Source: CAVZBW01 sp963773635 (GTDB lineage: Bacteria > Actinomycetota > Acidimicrobiia > Acidimicrobiales > RAAP-2). From it: a DNA stretch of 64,000 bases. The stretch is taken from contig CAVZBW010000002.1 of NCBI GenBank assembly GCA_963773635.1, positions 310,001-374,000 of the forward strand, in the 5' to 3' direction. This document shows positions 16,795 to 27,485 of this stretch, piece after piece. Under the pieces are notes generated by a model, which made no database searches, had not been told where the DNA came from, and was given only the letters and a program-made list of their open reading frames with translations. Position 1 is the first letter of the stretch. The number at the start of each line of letters is the position of its first letter. A program made the translations under genes and the position numbers.

Positions 16795-16836
16795 TGCTGG
16801 GCGAGTGCTCAGCTTTTGCTGGGCGTACGCTTAGCA
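16795..16836. promoter_or_regulatory. Two tandem 20-base operator-like palindromes upstream of P450
   Basis: TGCTGGGCGTACGCTTAGCA (16817-16836) is a palindrome apart from two transition positions per arm, with a perfect GCGTACGC core. A second, weaker copy with 15 of 20 matches lies at 16795-16814, 22 bases away, which is two helix turns. TetR-family operators often look like this; the regulator at 14642 is a candidate binder. Confidence 0.55.
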
Positions 16837-16853
16837 CCGGGGCCCGGGGCACG

Positions 16854-18108
<1,255 letters not shown>

Positions 18109-18190
18109 CGTCCCGTTCCTCCGCGGCGATCGGATGGCCCCGCTCCCGCTCTCGGTCGTGCGGTGCAACTCGCGTGGGCGCGAGGCGTCG

Positions 18191-18939
18191 TCACAGGTAC
18201 CAGGCGCCGTTCACGTTGATCTGCTGACCCGTGATGTAGCCAGCCTCCTCCGAGCACAAGAAGGCGCAGGCAGCGGCGACGTCGTCAGGCGTGCCCAGGC
18301 GGCCGAGCGGCGCCCTGGCGAGCACCTGGTCGATGCTGACCATGTCGCCCGTCTCGATCGGCCGGCGCATCATCGGGGTATCGATGGCTCCGGGTGGGAT
18401 GGTGTTGACGGTGATGCCCTTGGGCGCCAGGTCGAGCGCGAGCGCCTTGGTGAGCGCGATCACCCCGCCCTTGGAGGCGACGTAGTGCGCCATTCGCCGG
18501 GTGCCCGACTGCGCGGACGACGACGAGATGGTGACGATGCGGCCCCAGCCCGCCTCGATCATGTCCGGGACCGCCGCTTGCAGGCAGTGGAACGTCCCGG
18601 TCAGGTTCACCGCCACCATGCGCTCCCATGCGTCGGCGCTGATGTCGAGGAAGTCGACGAACCCCTCGATCCCGGCGCTGGTCACCATGATCTCGACGGG
18701 CCCCAAGACGTCGGCGCACCTGGTCGAGCGCTTCGTCGACGGCGGGGCGCGTCGCTCACGTCGACCTCGACGCCGAGCGCACGGTGGCCGTCGGCCTGGA
18801 GCATTCTTGGCCACGGCCGACGCGGCCTCGCCGTTGATGTCGAGCACGGCGACCCGGTCGCCCGCTGCGCAGCGAGGTGGCGGCAGATCGCCGTCCCCAT
18901 GCCGGACCCACCGCCGGTGACGACGGCGACCCGCTCCAT
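18191..18939 (-). pseudogene. Short-chain dehydrogenase broken by several frameshifts
   Basis: Joined across frames, this is a full-length SDR: ERVAVVTGGGSGMGTAICRH, then VAVLDINGEAASAVAK, LGVEVDVSDA, VEIMVTSAGIEGF, SSSSAQSGTRRMAHYVASKG (Ser and YxxxK active site) and a C-terminal ITGQQINVNGAWYL. The frame changes at least four times, near 18865, 18807, 18748 and 18702. The remaining roughly 500 bases are intact and conserved. The residues on both sides of each break are well conserved, which looks more like indel errors than decay. The family includes mycofactocin-associated and 3-oxoacyl-type SDRs. Confidence 0.78.
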
Positions 18940-19243
18940 CCCCGATGGTCCGCCGCCGGCTTGCGCGGTGTCCACTCGTGCAGCCTCCCCATCGGGCCGG
19001 CGCCCGTGCCCCGGCCCCGCCCGAGATCCTGTCAACCCACGTGCTCCGCCCATAGCGGCGCAACCGAGGCCCGCTCCCCGGGGAACGCCGCCGGTGGGGT
19101 GGCCGGATGTTATTGACCGTGCACTTTCCTGTCAACCGTCCCTAGCGCAGAGGGGAAGTGACCGATACCGTCTGAGAGAATGGTTCTTCCAGTAAGTGGC
19201 CGATTCGGGACGGATCTGCTTCGAAACGGAAAGGGGCGCCGAC

Positions 19244-20211
19244 ATGCGGATGGGCCTGCAGGTGAGTGCCGACCGCGGTCGGTACGCGACCAAGGTCGAG
19301 AAGATGGTCGCCGACGCCCGCTGGGCCGACGAGGCCGGGCTCGACTCGGTTTGGACACCACAGATCCCCGACGAATTCGACGTGATGACGGCGGCCACCC
19401 TGTTGGCGGCGGCCACCTCACGCATAGAGATCGGCACGGCCGTCGTACCGATCCAGCCCCGCCATCCCGTCGTGCTGGCCCAGCAGGCGCTGTCGATCCA
19501 GGCGGTCGCCGGTGGCCGATTCACCCTCGGCGTGGGCCTCTCGCATCATTGGATCATCGAGGACATGCTCGGACTGCCCTATGAGCGCCATGCCACCACG
19601 ATGCGTTGCTACCTCGACGTGCTCGACCAGGCACTCGGCGGCCCGGGGATGGTCGACGTGCAGAACGAGCTCTATCGCGATCCACCAGCCACTCGACATC
19701 ACCGACATCACGCCGACGCCGGTCATGGTGGCCGCCCTCGGACCGGTGATGCTGAAGATGGCCGGCCAACGTGCGGCGGGGACGATCCTCTGGTTGGCCG
19801 ACGAGCGCACGATCGCGTCGCACATCGTCCCGCAGATCGCCACCGCGGCCGAGCAGGCGGGCCGGCCGGCACCGCGGATCATGGCCGGCGTACCGGTGTG
19901 CCTGTGCCGCGAGGAAGAGGTCGACGCTGCGGTGGAGCGCACCAACCGCACGCTCAGCGAGGTCGCCACCTCACCCGAATTACGCGAGGCTGATGGAGCA
20001 CGGCGATGCCAAGACCATCGGTGAGGTGCTCGTCTGCGGGAGCGAGGCGGCCATGGAGAAGCGGCTCCGCAGTTTCGCCGACGCGGGCGTGACCGACCTC
20101 AACGCCCGCATCGTGCCGCTCGGTGGGGAGCGGGAAGAGGTGAGGGCGTCGGCCGAGCGGACCCGCGAGTTTCTCGCGTCGGTGGCGCCGTCGCTGCAGA
20201 AGCTGGGCTGA
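19244..20211 (+). pseudogene. LLM-class F420-type oxidoreductase, two frameshifts
   Basis: A luciferase-like TIM-barrel oxidoreductase of about 322 residues when joined. The first frame runs from MRMGLQVSADRGRYATKVEK through SVWTPQIPDEFD and LGVGLSHHWIIEDMLGL. It shifts near 19680 into LDITDITPTPVMVAALGPVM and TILWLADERTI. It shifts again near 19975 into NYARLMEHGDAKTIGEVLV and ends at a TGA at 20211. The pattern fits F420-dependent LLM oxidoreductases of mycobacteria ('TIGR03564-like'), though FMN use cannot be excluded. GGAAAGGGG lies upstream of the ATG. All expected segments are present, so a functional gene hidden by assembly errors is plausible. Confidence 0.78.
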
Positions 20212-20219
20212 CTCCGACC

Positions 20220-20933
20220 TCAGACGGACCGGTCGGTCAGGATCCCGGACGATACGAACTCCCAGATCTGTTCGGCGGCGCGGGTGGCACTGGCGCGCTT
20301 CGATCCCGCTGATCGTCGGCGCGTAGGCGGCGTTGAACATGATGGTCGGCGAGGATGGCGCCGGCGGCCTCCGTGTGCTCGAGATCGCGGCGGACCACAC
20401 CGGCCGCCGCGGCGTCGGCCAGCACCTTCTCGAGCAGGGTGACGAGGGGCACGAAGGCCCGGGTCGCCTCGTCGTCGTGTGCGGTCAGCAGCTGGTGGCA
20501 GAACTCGGCCATGACCGGAGACGGATTGTTCTTCGAGGCTCGGCCCTTGGGCACGGGCAGGCACATGCGGAAGTACTCGATCACGAAGCGGTGCAGCCGA
20601 TCGAGCGGGCTGCGCTCCTTGGCGATCAGCTCCTCGAGGCCATCCGCGGTCGAACGGATCGCCTCGTCGAAGAGGGCGAGGAGCAGCTCGTGCTTGCCGG
20701 CGAAGTACTGATAGAAGCTGCGCAGCGACTGGCCGGAGCGATCCACCACCTCCTGGACGGTGAACTCCTTGCCCGACTCCGGCGCTGGCCAGCAGCTCGA
20801 ATCCCGCGTCGAGGAAGCGCTGCACCCGTCCCTCGCTGCGGACCCGGGCCGAGTCGAGCGAGCGGGCCACGGCGAGATCCCGCCGACGCACCGGCGCCTC
20901 GGCGTTGTGAGCGGCATCGTTCTCGGTGACCAC
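20220..20933 (-). pseudogene. TetR-family regulator, frameshifted
   Basis: Read across frames from the GTG at 20933: EAPVRRRDLAVARSLDSARV and RFLDAGFELLASAG, then a shift near 20785 into GKEFTVQEVVDRSGQSLRSF with YQYFAGKHELLLALFDEAIR (the helix-turn-helix). A ligand-binding helical domain follows. Near 20335 the frame changes again, and the C-terminus EQIWEFVSSGIL is in the first frame. This is a TetR relative of the KstR/'TetR_C' type. It is divergent from the SnoaL-like gene with 204 bases between them, which contain an inverted repeat (20949-20959 and 20992-21002, one mismatch). Confidence 0.72.
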
Positions 20934-21137
20934 CGGGACAGCGTAGACGGTTCCCACCCAATGAGAGCAGGACTCTCTCCCAGGTTTCGGCGGTTGGGAA
21001 CCTTTCCGGAATCCGACTTTCGGCCCCGGTGCCGGCACTGCGCTCTTCCCCGAGGCTGGTGCACGGCCAATTGCGGTCCAACGAGAATGCTGTTATCGTG
21101 CGGGAGACGGCACGGCACGTTGGAGAAGGAGGCGACC

Positions 21138-21578
21138 ATGGACCAGTCGCAGATGGCCGACATCATGGAGATCGAGCAGTTGCTCGCCCGCTATGCCGTC
21201 GGCATGACCCGGGACGACGTCGAAGCCGTGATCGACGTCTTCACGCCCGACGGGACCTACTGCGCCTTCGGCTCGACCTACGGTCTGCACGACTTCCCCG
21301 CCTTGGTGGCCGCTGCCCCCAAGGGTCTCTTCCTCACCGGTGCCCCTGTCGTCGAGCTCGACGGCGATACCGGTTCCGGCCACCAGACGCTCTGCTTCGT
21401 CGATCAGACCACCCATGACCTGCGCATCGGCTGGTACACCGACTCCTACCGGCGAACCGAGCTCGGCTGGCGCCTGCACACGCGGGCGATGACGTTTCTC
21501 CGGCGCAGTGGGGCAAGGGACTCGGGCAAGGCCCACGATCCGACCCGCCCCGAGCCATCACCCGGGCCGGCTTCCTAG
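21138..21578 (+). CDS. SnoaL-like / NTF2-fold protein
   Basis: A 146-residue single-domain protein of the NTF2/SnoaL fold, which includes steroid isomerase-like and polyketide cyclase-like enzymes. The N-terminus DIMEIEQLLARYAVGMTRDD, the VFTPDGTYCAFG strand, GHQTLCFVDQTT and RRTELGWRLHTRAM are typical of SnoaL_4-type proteins that sit in steroid and aromatic degradation clusters. The ATG has GGAGAAGGAGG upstream. It is divergent from the TetR gene and 26 bases ahead of the acyl-CoA dehydrogenase, so it probably leads the plus-strand operon. The reaction is unknown. Confidence 0.82.
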   Translation: MDQSQMADIMEIEQLLARYAVGMTRDDVEAVIDVFTPDGTYCAFGSTYGLHDFPALVAAAPKGLFLTGAPVVELDGDTGSGHQTLCFVDQTTHDLRIGWYTDSYRRTELGWRLHTRAMTFLRRSGARDSGKAHDPTRPEPSPGPAS

Positions 21579-21604
21579 CGCGACCTCGTTGCGAGGGAAT
21601 CCGC

Positions 21605-22737
21605 ATGGATCTCGCCGCGTTCAAGGTGGCCGTCGACGCCTGGCTGGACGAGCACGCGGCGGAGCTCGCGCCGCAATTCGCCGGCAAGGGCACGCTCGAC
21701 CAGCAGGTGGCGCAACTGGCGAAAGTGCGTCGGCTGACCTACCACGCCGGTTCGGGCGCGACGGGGCTGGCCCGAGCGCGCCGGCGGCCTCGGAGGCTCC
21801 AACCTGCTGCGTGCCTACCTCGGCGAGGCGCTCACGGCGCGTGACCTCGTCGAGTCTGGCCTCTACACGCTGCCCGAGTTCCTGGTGCCGACCATGCTCG
21901 ACTACGCGCCCTCCGACCTGGCGGCCGAGATGGTGCCGCGCGCTCCTGCGGGGCGACGAGACCTGGTGCCAGGGCTTCTCCGAACCGGGTGCCGGCAGCG
22001 GTCTGGCCTCGCTCGCCTGCCGCGCCACGCGCACCGACCACGGGTGGGAGGTCAACGGCCAAAAGGTCTGGACGAGCCTGGCGCAGTACGCCCAGCGCTG
22101 CGTGCTCCTGACCCGCACGGGCACGCCGGAGTCGGCGCACCGCGGCATCACCGCGCTGTTTGTCGACATGGACAGTCCCGGCATCACGGTTCGCCCGATC
22201 GGGTCGATGCACGGCGTCGCGGAGTTTTGCGAGGTCTTCTTCGACAGCGTGGTGGTCCCCGCCGACCGCGTCCTGGGCGAGGTGGACGGCGGCTGGTCGA
22301 TCGCCATGGACCTCTTGCCCTACGAGCGGAGCACGGCGCTCTGGCACCGCGCCGCCTACCTGCAGCGACGGCTGGCGCAGCTGGTCGCGGTGGCGCCGGA
22401 GGGTGCGCTCGACCCCGATGCGGTCGGCCGGACCATCGAGCTGCTGTGGGCCTTCCGGGCGAGGTCCAGGTCGACGCAGTACCGGCTCGCCGGGGGCGAG
22501 CGCCTGGGCGCCGAGACCTCCGTGGACAAGATCCTGGTGGCGTCCGCCGAGCAGGCGCTGTTCGATCTGGTCGGCGAGGCGCTGGGCCCGGAGATCGCCA
22601 TCGGCGACGATCCGGCCAGCGGGCAATGGCGCGCCGAATTTCTCTACGCCAGGGCCGCGACCATCTACGGCGGGAGCGCGGAGATCCAGCGCAACATCGT
22701 GGCGCGCCGCCTCCTCGAGCTCGGGGACGATCGCTGA
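21605..22737 (+). pseudogene. Acyl-CoA dehydrogenase subunit, two frameshifts
   Basis: About 377 residues when joined. The N-terminus DLAAFKVAVDAWLDEHAAEL is in one frame. The frame changes near 21757 into GGLGGSNLLRAYLGEALTAR and LPEFLVPTMLDYAP, and near 21940 into RGDETWCQGFSEPGAGSGLA with VNGQKVWTSLAQYAQ. Then come SVDKILVASAEQALFDLVGE and the C-terminal YGGSAEIQRNIVARRLL. The motifs are those of FadE-type dehydrogenases that act as alpha2beta2 pairs in steroid side-chain degradation. The next gene encodes a partner, starting within this gene's stop. All domains are present, so an assembly indel explanation is plausible. Confidence 0.82.
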
Positions 22738-23696
22738 TGGAGGGACCCGATCTCGAGCTCTTCGGCCGCAGCGTCCGCCATGCCACCCATGCCCACACCG
22801 GCGACCAACTCGACGTCGCGCTGGAGGACCTAGGTTGGGAGGACGCGCTCCGCGAGGACGCTCGGGCCGCCGTCTCCGTCCTGTTCGAGAGCCAGGGGTC
22901 GGCCAACGCGAGCTCGTCCGCCCTCGTCCGGGTCCTCGGCCATGGGCTCGGGCTCGACGGCGCCACAGGAGCGCCGCTCGTCGTCCTGCCCCCCCTCGGT
23001 CGCTACGAACCCCCCGGAAGCGTGGTGGGAACCCTCTGCGCGACGGGCGGCCTCGGCCTCCGTGGGGCCTCGTCACTCGAGACGGCCGTCGTCGTGGCCC
23101 AGTGCGGGAACGAACGGCGCGCCCTCGTGGTGCCGACCGACGCGCTCACGTGGCGCACGGCCAGCGGCATCGACCCCAAGCTCGCGCTGGAGGAGGTCTG
23201 GGGCGACGTCGCGCTCGACACGACCGAGCCGCTCGGGTGCGCCACGTGGGACGACGCCCTGGTACTCGGGCAGCTGGCGCTCGCTCACGAGCTCACCGGA
23301 GCGGCGCGCGCCATGCTCGAGCTGGCCCGCCGCCATGCCCTCGAGCGCGAGCAGTTCGGCCGACCCATCGGCGCCTTCCAGGCGGTGCGGCACCGCCTGG
23401 CCGATGCCCTCGTCTGGGTGGAGGCGGCAGCCTCCCTCCTCGAGACCGCCTGGGAGGACCCCGTGGCCTACGGAGCCATGGCCAAGGCCTTCGCCGGGCG
23501 GGCGGCGAGCCTGGTGGCGCGCCACGCGCAGCAGGTGGTCGCCGGCATCGGCTTCACGACCGAGCATCCGCTCCACCACTACGTCCGGCGCGTCATCGTG
23601 CTCGACCAGTTGCTCGGGGCGGGCACCTCGCTCACGCGCCGGCTCGGCGCCGACGCACTGGCGGCCGCCGCCCTGCCGCCGGTGGTGCCGCTGTGA
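22737..23696 (+). CDS. Acyl-CoA dehydrogenase, small partner subunit
   Basis: A 319-residue acyl-CoA dehydrogenase-fold protein, shorter than the usual 380 residues. The N-terminal helical domain is divergent, and the C-terminal domain holds the clear ALEREQFGRPIGAFQAVRHR motif for FAD/subunit contacts. This matches the partner subunit of heterotetrameric dehydrogenases (FadE26/27-, FadE28/29-like pairs). The ATG starts on the last base of the upstream dehydrogenase TGA, so expression is tightly coupled. In such pairs the active site is built from both chains; the specific substrate cannot be told. Confidence 0.83.
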   Translation: MEGPDLELFGRSVRHATHAHTGDQLDVALEDLGWEDALREDARAAVSVLFESQGSANASSSALVRVLGHGLGLDGATGAPLVVLPPLGRYEPPGSVVGTLCATGGLGLRGASSLETAVVVAQCGNERRALVVPTDALTWRTASGIDPKLALEEVWGDVALDTTEPLGCATWDDALVLGQLALAHELTGAARAMLELARRHALEREQFGRPIGAFQAVRHRLADALVWVEAAASLLETAWEDPVAYGAMAKAFAGRAASLVARHAQQVVAGIGFTTEHPLHHYVRRVIVLDQLLGAGTSLTRRLGADALAAAALPPVVPL

Positions 23697-23718
23697 GCAC
23701 CCGGGAGAGTGACGGAGA

Positions 23719-24781
23719 GTGAGCGACCACGACCCCGTCCTGCGCCAACACGGCTACCACTCGCTGCGCGTGCGGTCGGTCGTCCGCGAGACGCGCGACG
23801 CGATCTCCTTCGTGCTCGACGTGCCCGAGGGACTGCAGGCGGCGTTCCGCTACCGGCCCGGGCAGTTCTGCACCTTCCGGGTGCACATCGACGGCGAGGA
23901 GCACCTGCGCTCGTACTCCATGTCGAGCGCCCCCGAGACGGACGGAGACCTGACCGTCACCGTCAAGCGGGTGGCGGGAGGACTCGTCTCCAACTGGCTC
24001 CTCGACCACGTCTCGGAGGGTGACCTCCTCGAGCTCACCAAGCCGGCCGGCGTCTTCTGCCCCCAGGAGACCGACCGTCCGGTGGTCGGACTGTGCGGGG
24101 GCAGCGGGATCACCCCGGTGATGTCGATCACGAAGCACGTGCTCACGAGCACGGAGCGGACCGTGCAATTGCTCTACGCCAATCGTGACCGGTGTGCGGT
24201 CATCTTCGAGGATGCGCTCGCCGGGTGGTGCGGGCGGTACGGCTCCCGGCTCCGGGTGCGGCACCATCTCGACACCGACGGCGGTTTCCTCACCCCCACG
24301 GACATCGCCCGATTCGTCGGGACCGCGCTCGACGCCGACTTCTACATCTGTGGGCCCGGCCCCTTCATGGATCTCGTCGAATCGACGTTGAGGGAGCTGG
24401 GCGTGGTGGAGGAGCGCATCTTCGTGGAGCGCTTCCTGGTGGAGCAGCGGGAGAAGGACCGTCGCCCTCGCCCTGCCCGCCGCGACCGGCGCTGCGGAGG
24501 TCCCCCGGGCCGTGACCGTGGTCCTCGGGGGCAAGACCGAGACCATCTCGTACCAGCCCGGCGACACGCTGCTCGAGACGGCGCGGCGAGGAGGCCTCCG
24601 GCCGCCGTTCTCGTGCGAGTCCGGTAACTGCGCCACCTGCATGGCGTTCTTACAGCAAGGGTCGGCCACCATGCGCGTCAACAACGCCCTCACCCCCGAA
24701 GAGGTCGAAGGAGGGTGGATCCTCACGTGTCAGGGGCTGCCCAGGGGCGAGCTCGTCACGGTCGAATACGAGGCGATGTGA
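23719..24781 (+). pseudogene. Oxygenase reductase: FAD/NAD(P)H domain plus 2Fe-2S ferredoxin (KshB-like), frameshifted
   Basis: About 353 residues when joined. The N-terminal FAD domain has FRYRPGQFCTF and LRSYSMSSAPE (FAD binding, RxYS). The NAD domain has VVGLCGGSGITPVMSI and the C-terminal YICGPGPFMDLVES. The frame breaks near 24450 in a linker rich in Pro and Ala. The plant-type ferredoxin domain follows in another frame with SCESGNCATCMAF (three cluster cysteines) and ILTCQG (fourth). This order (FAD, NAD, 2Fe-2S) is that of 3-ketosteroid-9-alpha-hydroxylase reductase KshB and PaaE-type reductases. It should supply electrons to the nearby Rieske oxygenase. Confidence 0.82.
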
Positions 24782-24817
24782 GCGCGTGACGCCGGGGACC
24801 TCGCCCCAGAGGCCCGC

Positions 24818-25173
24818 TCACGGGCCGGGCTCCACGAGCAGGTCCAGGTAGGCCGCACCGGAGTCGGGCACCCGAGGCTGACCCCAGCACTCCACCGGGA
24901 ACGACACGGCATGACCATGGAGAACAGCAGGTGCAACAGGTTCGTTGCGTCCTCGGGCAGGTGATCCAGGGGGAACCCGTCGCAATAGGTCATGGCCTCA
25001 TCGGCCCGGGCCGTGATCGCGTCGTAGAACGCCTGCATCTCGTCCATGGTGCTGGCGAGTCGCATCGCGAAACGCTCGCGCTCGGTGGGAAGGCACCACT
25101 TGGCCGCGAACGGCTCGAGATCGGAGAATTCCGGCGGGAGCGACGGCGCAGTCGTGTCGGACATCTGCGTCAT
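24818..25173 (-). pseudogene. Conserved small protein downstream of the Rieske oxygenase, frameshifted
   Basis: About 117 residues when joined. The ATG at 25173 overlaps the Rieske gene stop (ATGA). The first frame reads PPEFSDLEPFAAKWCLPTER, then AMRLASTMDEMQAFYDAITA and FPLDHLPEDATNLLHLLFSM. After one indel near 24912 the tail continues as VSFPVECWGQPRVPDS and YLDLLVEPGP before a TGA. I recognise no family. The tight coupling to the Rieske alpha gene suggests a partner of the oxygenase reaction, but no function can be given. The convergent reductase gene ends 37 bases away. Confidence 0.6.
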
Positions 25174-26445
25174 GCCTCCGCGTGCTCCAGCGACTTCTTG
25201 TAGTCGTCCACCCATTCCGCGGTCACCTCGTGGAGGTGACGGCAGAGGACCTCCTGGTCGTTGAGCGGGAACCGCTCGAGCACCCGCGACTCGAGCATGG
25301 TCTGCGTCGCCTCGAGCGTGTTGGCGTCCTGCAGCCCGTATTCCTTGAAGGAGGCGGCGGCCAGCTCGTGGGCCACCCGCTCGCGAGCGGTCTAGGCCGG
25401 CACGAAGTAGAGCGTCCCCTCGAAGACGTGCGTGTGGTGCGACGTCGGCCAGTAGTGGTAGGTGAGGTACCACCCCTGACCCCACACGAGGATCACGAAG
25501 TTGGGGAAGACCTGGAAGGAGTCGAGCCCCCACGGGTCGCAGCCGGCCGGGTTGATGCCGGCCGACTTCTGGTCGTAGGCGAGGTCGGGTGCATCCCACG
25601 GACCGAAGAGGCCGCTCCTGGTGAGGCGCTCGATGGGCTTGAGCATGTTGGGCGGGAGGTCCCAGGGGTGCACCCCTGCGGTGCTCACGAGCCGGTGCGG
25701 CCCGTCGATGGCGTACGCGGGCGCCTCGAACCCCGCCTGCTGCGCTGCGATCGACCAGTCGGGCGGCGTCTGCTTCGCGTGCAGAACCGGTGCATGGTAG
25801 AACTCCTGGAAGGCGTCCATGTAGATCTTCCAGTTGCTGTTGACCGTGGCGCGGTAGTACCAGCGCTCGCTCTGCTTCTCGAAGGGGTAGTTCTCGAGCT
25901 TCGCCACCATCGGGCCGAGGAAGTCGCGCAGGCTCTGGTCGGGCTCCTTGGCCAGGTTCACGAAGACGAAGCCGGCCCAGACCTCGCAATGCACGGGGAC
26001 GAGCCCGCAGTCGTCCTTGTCGAGATCGAAGAACTCCTGCTCCTGCTGGACGAAGGATAGGGAGCCGTCGAGGTCGTAGCGCCATCCATGGTACTTGCAG
26101 ACGAATTGGCGGCAGAATCCGCTCGTCTCTTCATTGGGGTAGTCGCGTCCACACCAGCTTGTTGCCACGGTGACGGCAGATGTTGTGAAAGGCGCGGATC
26201 TCCCCGTCCTTGCCACGCACCACCACGATGGAGGTGCGAGCCACCGCCAGCTCCTTGGTGAAGTAGCTGCCGGTGCGCGGGACCTGCTCGATGCGGCCGA
26301 CGTTCAGCCAGGCACGCTTGAAGACGGCCTCCCGCTCGAGCTCGTAGAACTCGGGCGAGATGGAGTCCTCGTAGGAGATGGGCTCGGTCCCGAGCCCGAA
26401 GTGCTCCGTCCAGCTGCCCTCGGCTGGCTTGGGCCAACGTGCCAT
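25170..26445 (-). pseudogene. Rieske non-heme iron oxygenase, large subunit, with frameshift and in-frame stop
   Basis: The N-terminal part carries the Rieske 2Fe-2S ligands: ICRHRGNKLVW (Cys, His) and FVCKYHGWRYDLDG (Cys, His). One indel near 26150 separates them. The catalytic domain then has NWKIYMDAFQEFYHAPVLH, with the two His of the mononuclear iron site. At 25392-25394 the frame has a TAG followed directly by TARERVAHELAAASFKEYGL and 50 more conserved residues. The family normally continues there, so a Lys codon (AAG) may have become TAG. Total length about 425 residues. Probable substrate class: steroid, terpene or aromatic ring carboxylate. Confidence 0.82.
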
Positions 26446-26544
26446 CAGCGGGTCCTCCCCGTGCGACGTTCGACGAACACGTTATGGTAGCAGGCCTCTC
26501 GTCAAGTGAGAAGGGCGTTTCCGCCGCCGAGAGGTCCACGGCCG

Positions 26545-27456
26545 TCAGCCCTGTCCGGCGAGCGACGCCTTGTGCAGGGTGTTGGCAGCGAGACGCATGT
26601 GGGCGGCATCGACCAGCTTGCCGTCGCGGCCGATGGCTCCCACCCCGCCCGCCTCGGCCTCGCGGTAGGTGCGCAGGGCCTCCTCGGCCCGAGCCACCTC
26701 TTCGGCGGTCGGCGAGAAGACCTCGTTGGCGATCGGCACCTGACCCGGGTGGATGGCCCACTTCCCGTCGAAGCCGAGGGCGCTCGCCTGCAGGGCGGAG
26801 CGGCGGTAGCCCTCGGGGTCGCGGTAGGCGGGATAGGGAGCGTCGACGGCGTCGACCATCCCGGCCCGCGCCGCCGTCAGCACCTGGACGCGGGCAAAGT
26901 GCCAGAAATCGCCCGGGTAGTCGATGCGCGGCTCGAAATTGCCGTCCACCCGGGCGTGGAGCGACGCGGACAGGTCGCCGGCGCCGAAGATGAGCGCCTC
27001 GAGCCGGTCGCTCGATCTCGCGATCTCGAGCGCGTTGGCCAGGCCCTCCGCCTCCTCGATGAGCACCTCGAGGCCGATCCGGCCCCTCAGCCCGAGCTTG
27101 GACTCGAGCTGACCGAGCAGCACGTCGACCCACCAGACGTCGCGGGCCGAGCGCACCTTTGGAACGATCAGGACGTCGAGACGCTCGCGGGCGCCCGTGA
27201 CGACCTCGATGATGTCGTCGTGGCACCATTGCGTATCGAGGCCGTTGACGCGGACGGCCCGCACGGTCCGCCCCCAGTCGAGCTGCGTGAGGGCTCCCAC
27301 CACGTTGGCCCGTGACGACTCCTTGACCGAGGGTGCGCAGGCGTCCTCGAGGTCGAGGAACACGAGGTCGGCTCCCGCCGACGCCGCCTTCTCACACATC
27401 CGTTCGTTGCTGGCCGGTGTCGCCAGCTCGGAACGACGGGCTCGGGGTGCGCGCAC
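26545..27456 (-). CDS. HpcH/HpaI aldolase / CitE-type lyase
   Basis: A 303-residue TIM-barrel lyase of the CitE/HpcH group, which includes malyl-CoA, citramalyl-CoA and beta-methylmalyl-CoA lyases. The motifs are FLDLEDACAPSVKES near residue 30, VRVNGLDTQWCHDD, VLIVPKVRSARDV, LEVLIEEAEGLAN (metal Glu), FGAGDLSASL (metal Asp) and DGKWAIHPGQV near the C-terminus. The GTG start has GGAGAGAAGGG upstream. It is the last gene before the Rieske gene in the long minus-strand operon. The likely job is C-C cleavage of a hydroxyacyl-CoA made by the upstream enzymes. Confidence 0.88.
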   Translation of the reverse strand: MRAPRARRSELATPASNERMCEKAASAGADLVFLDLEDACAPSVKESSRANVVGALTQLDWGRTVRAVRVNGLDTQWCHDDIIEVVTGARERLDVLIVPKVRSARDVWWVDVLLGQLESKLGLRGRIGLEVLIEEAEGLANALEIARSSDRLEALIFGAGDLSASLHARVDGNFEPRIDYPGDFWHFARVQVLTAARAGMVDAVDAPYPAYRDPEGYRRSALQASALGFDGKWAIHPGQVPIANEVFSPTAEEVARAEEALRTYREAEAGGVGAIGRDGKLVDAAHMRLAANTLHKASLAGQG

Positions 27457-27485
27457 GGGACCCTTCTCTCCTCTCCGCCGCTGCC

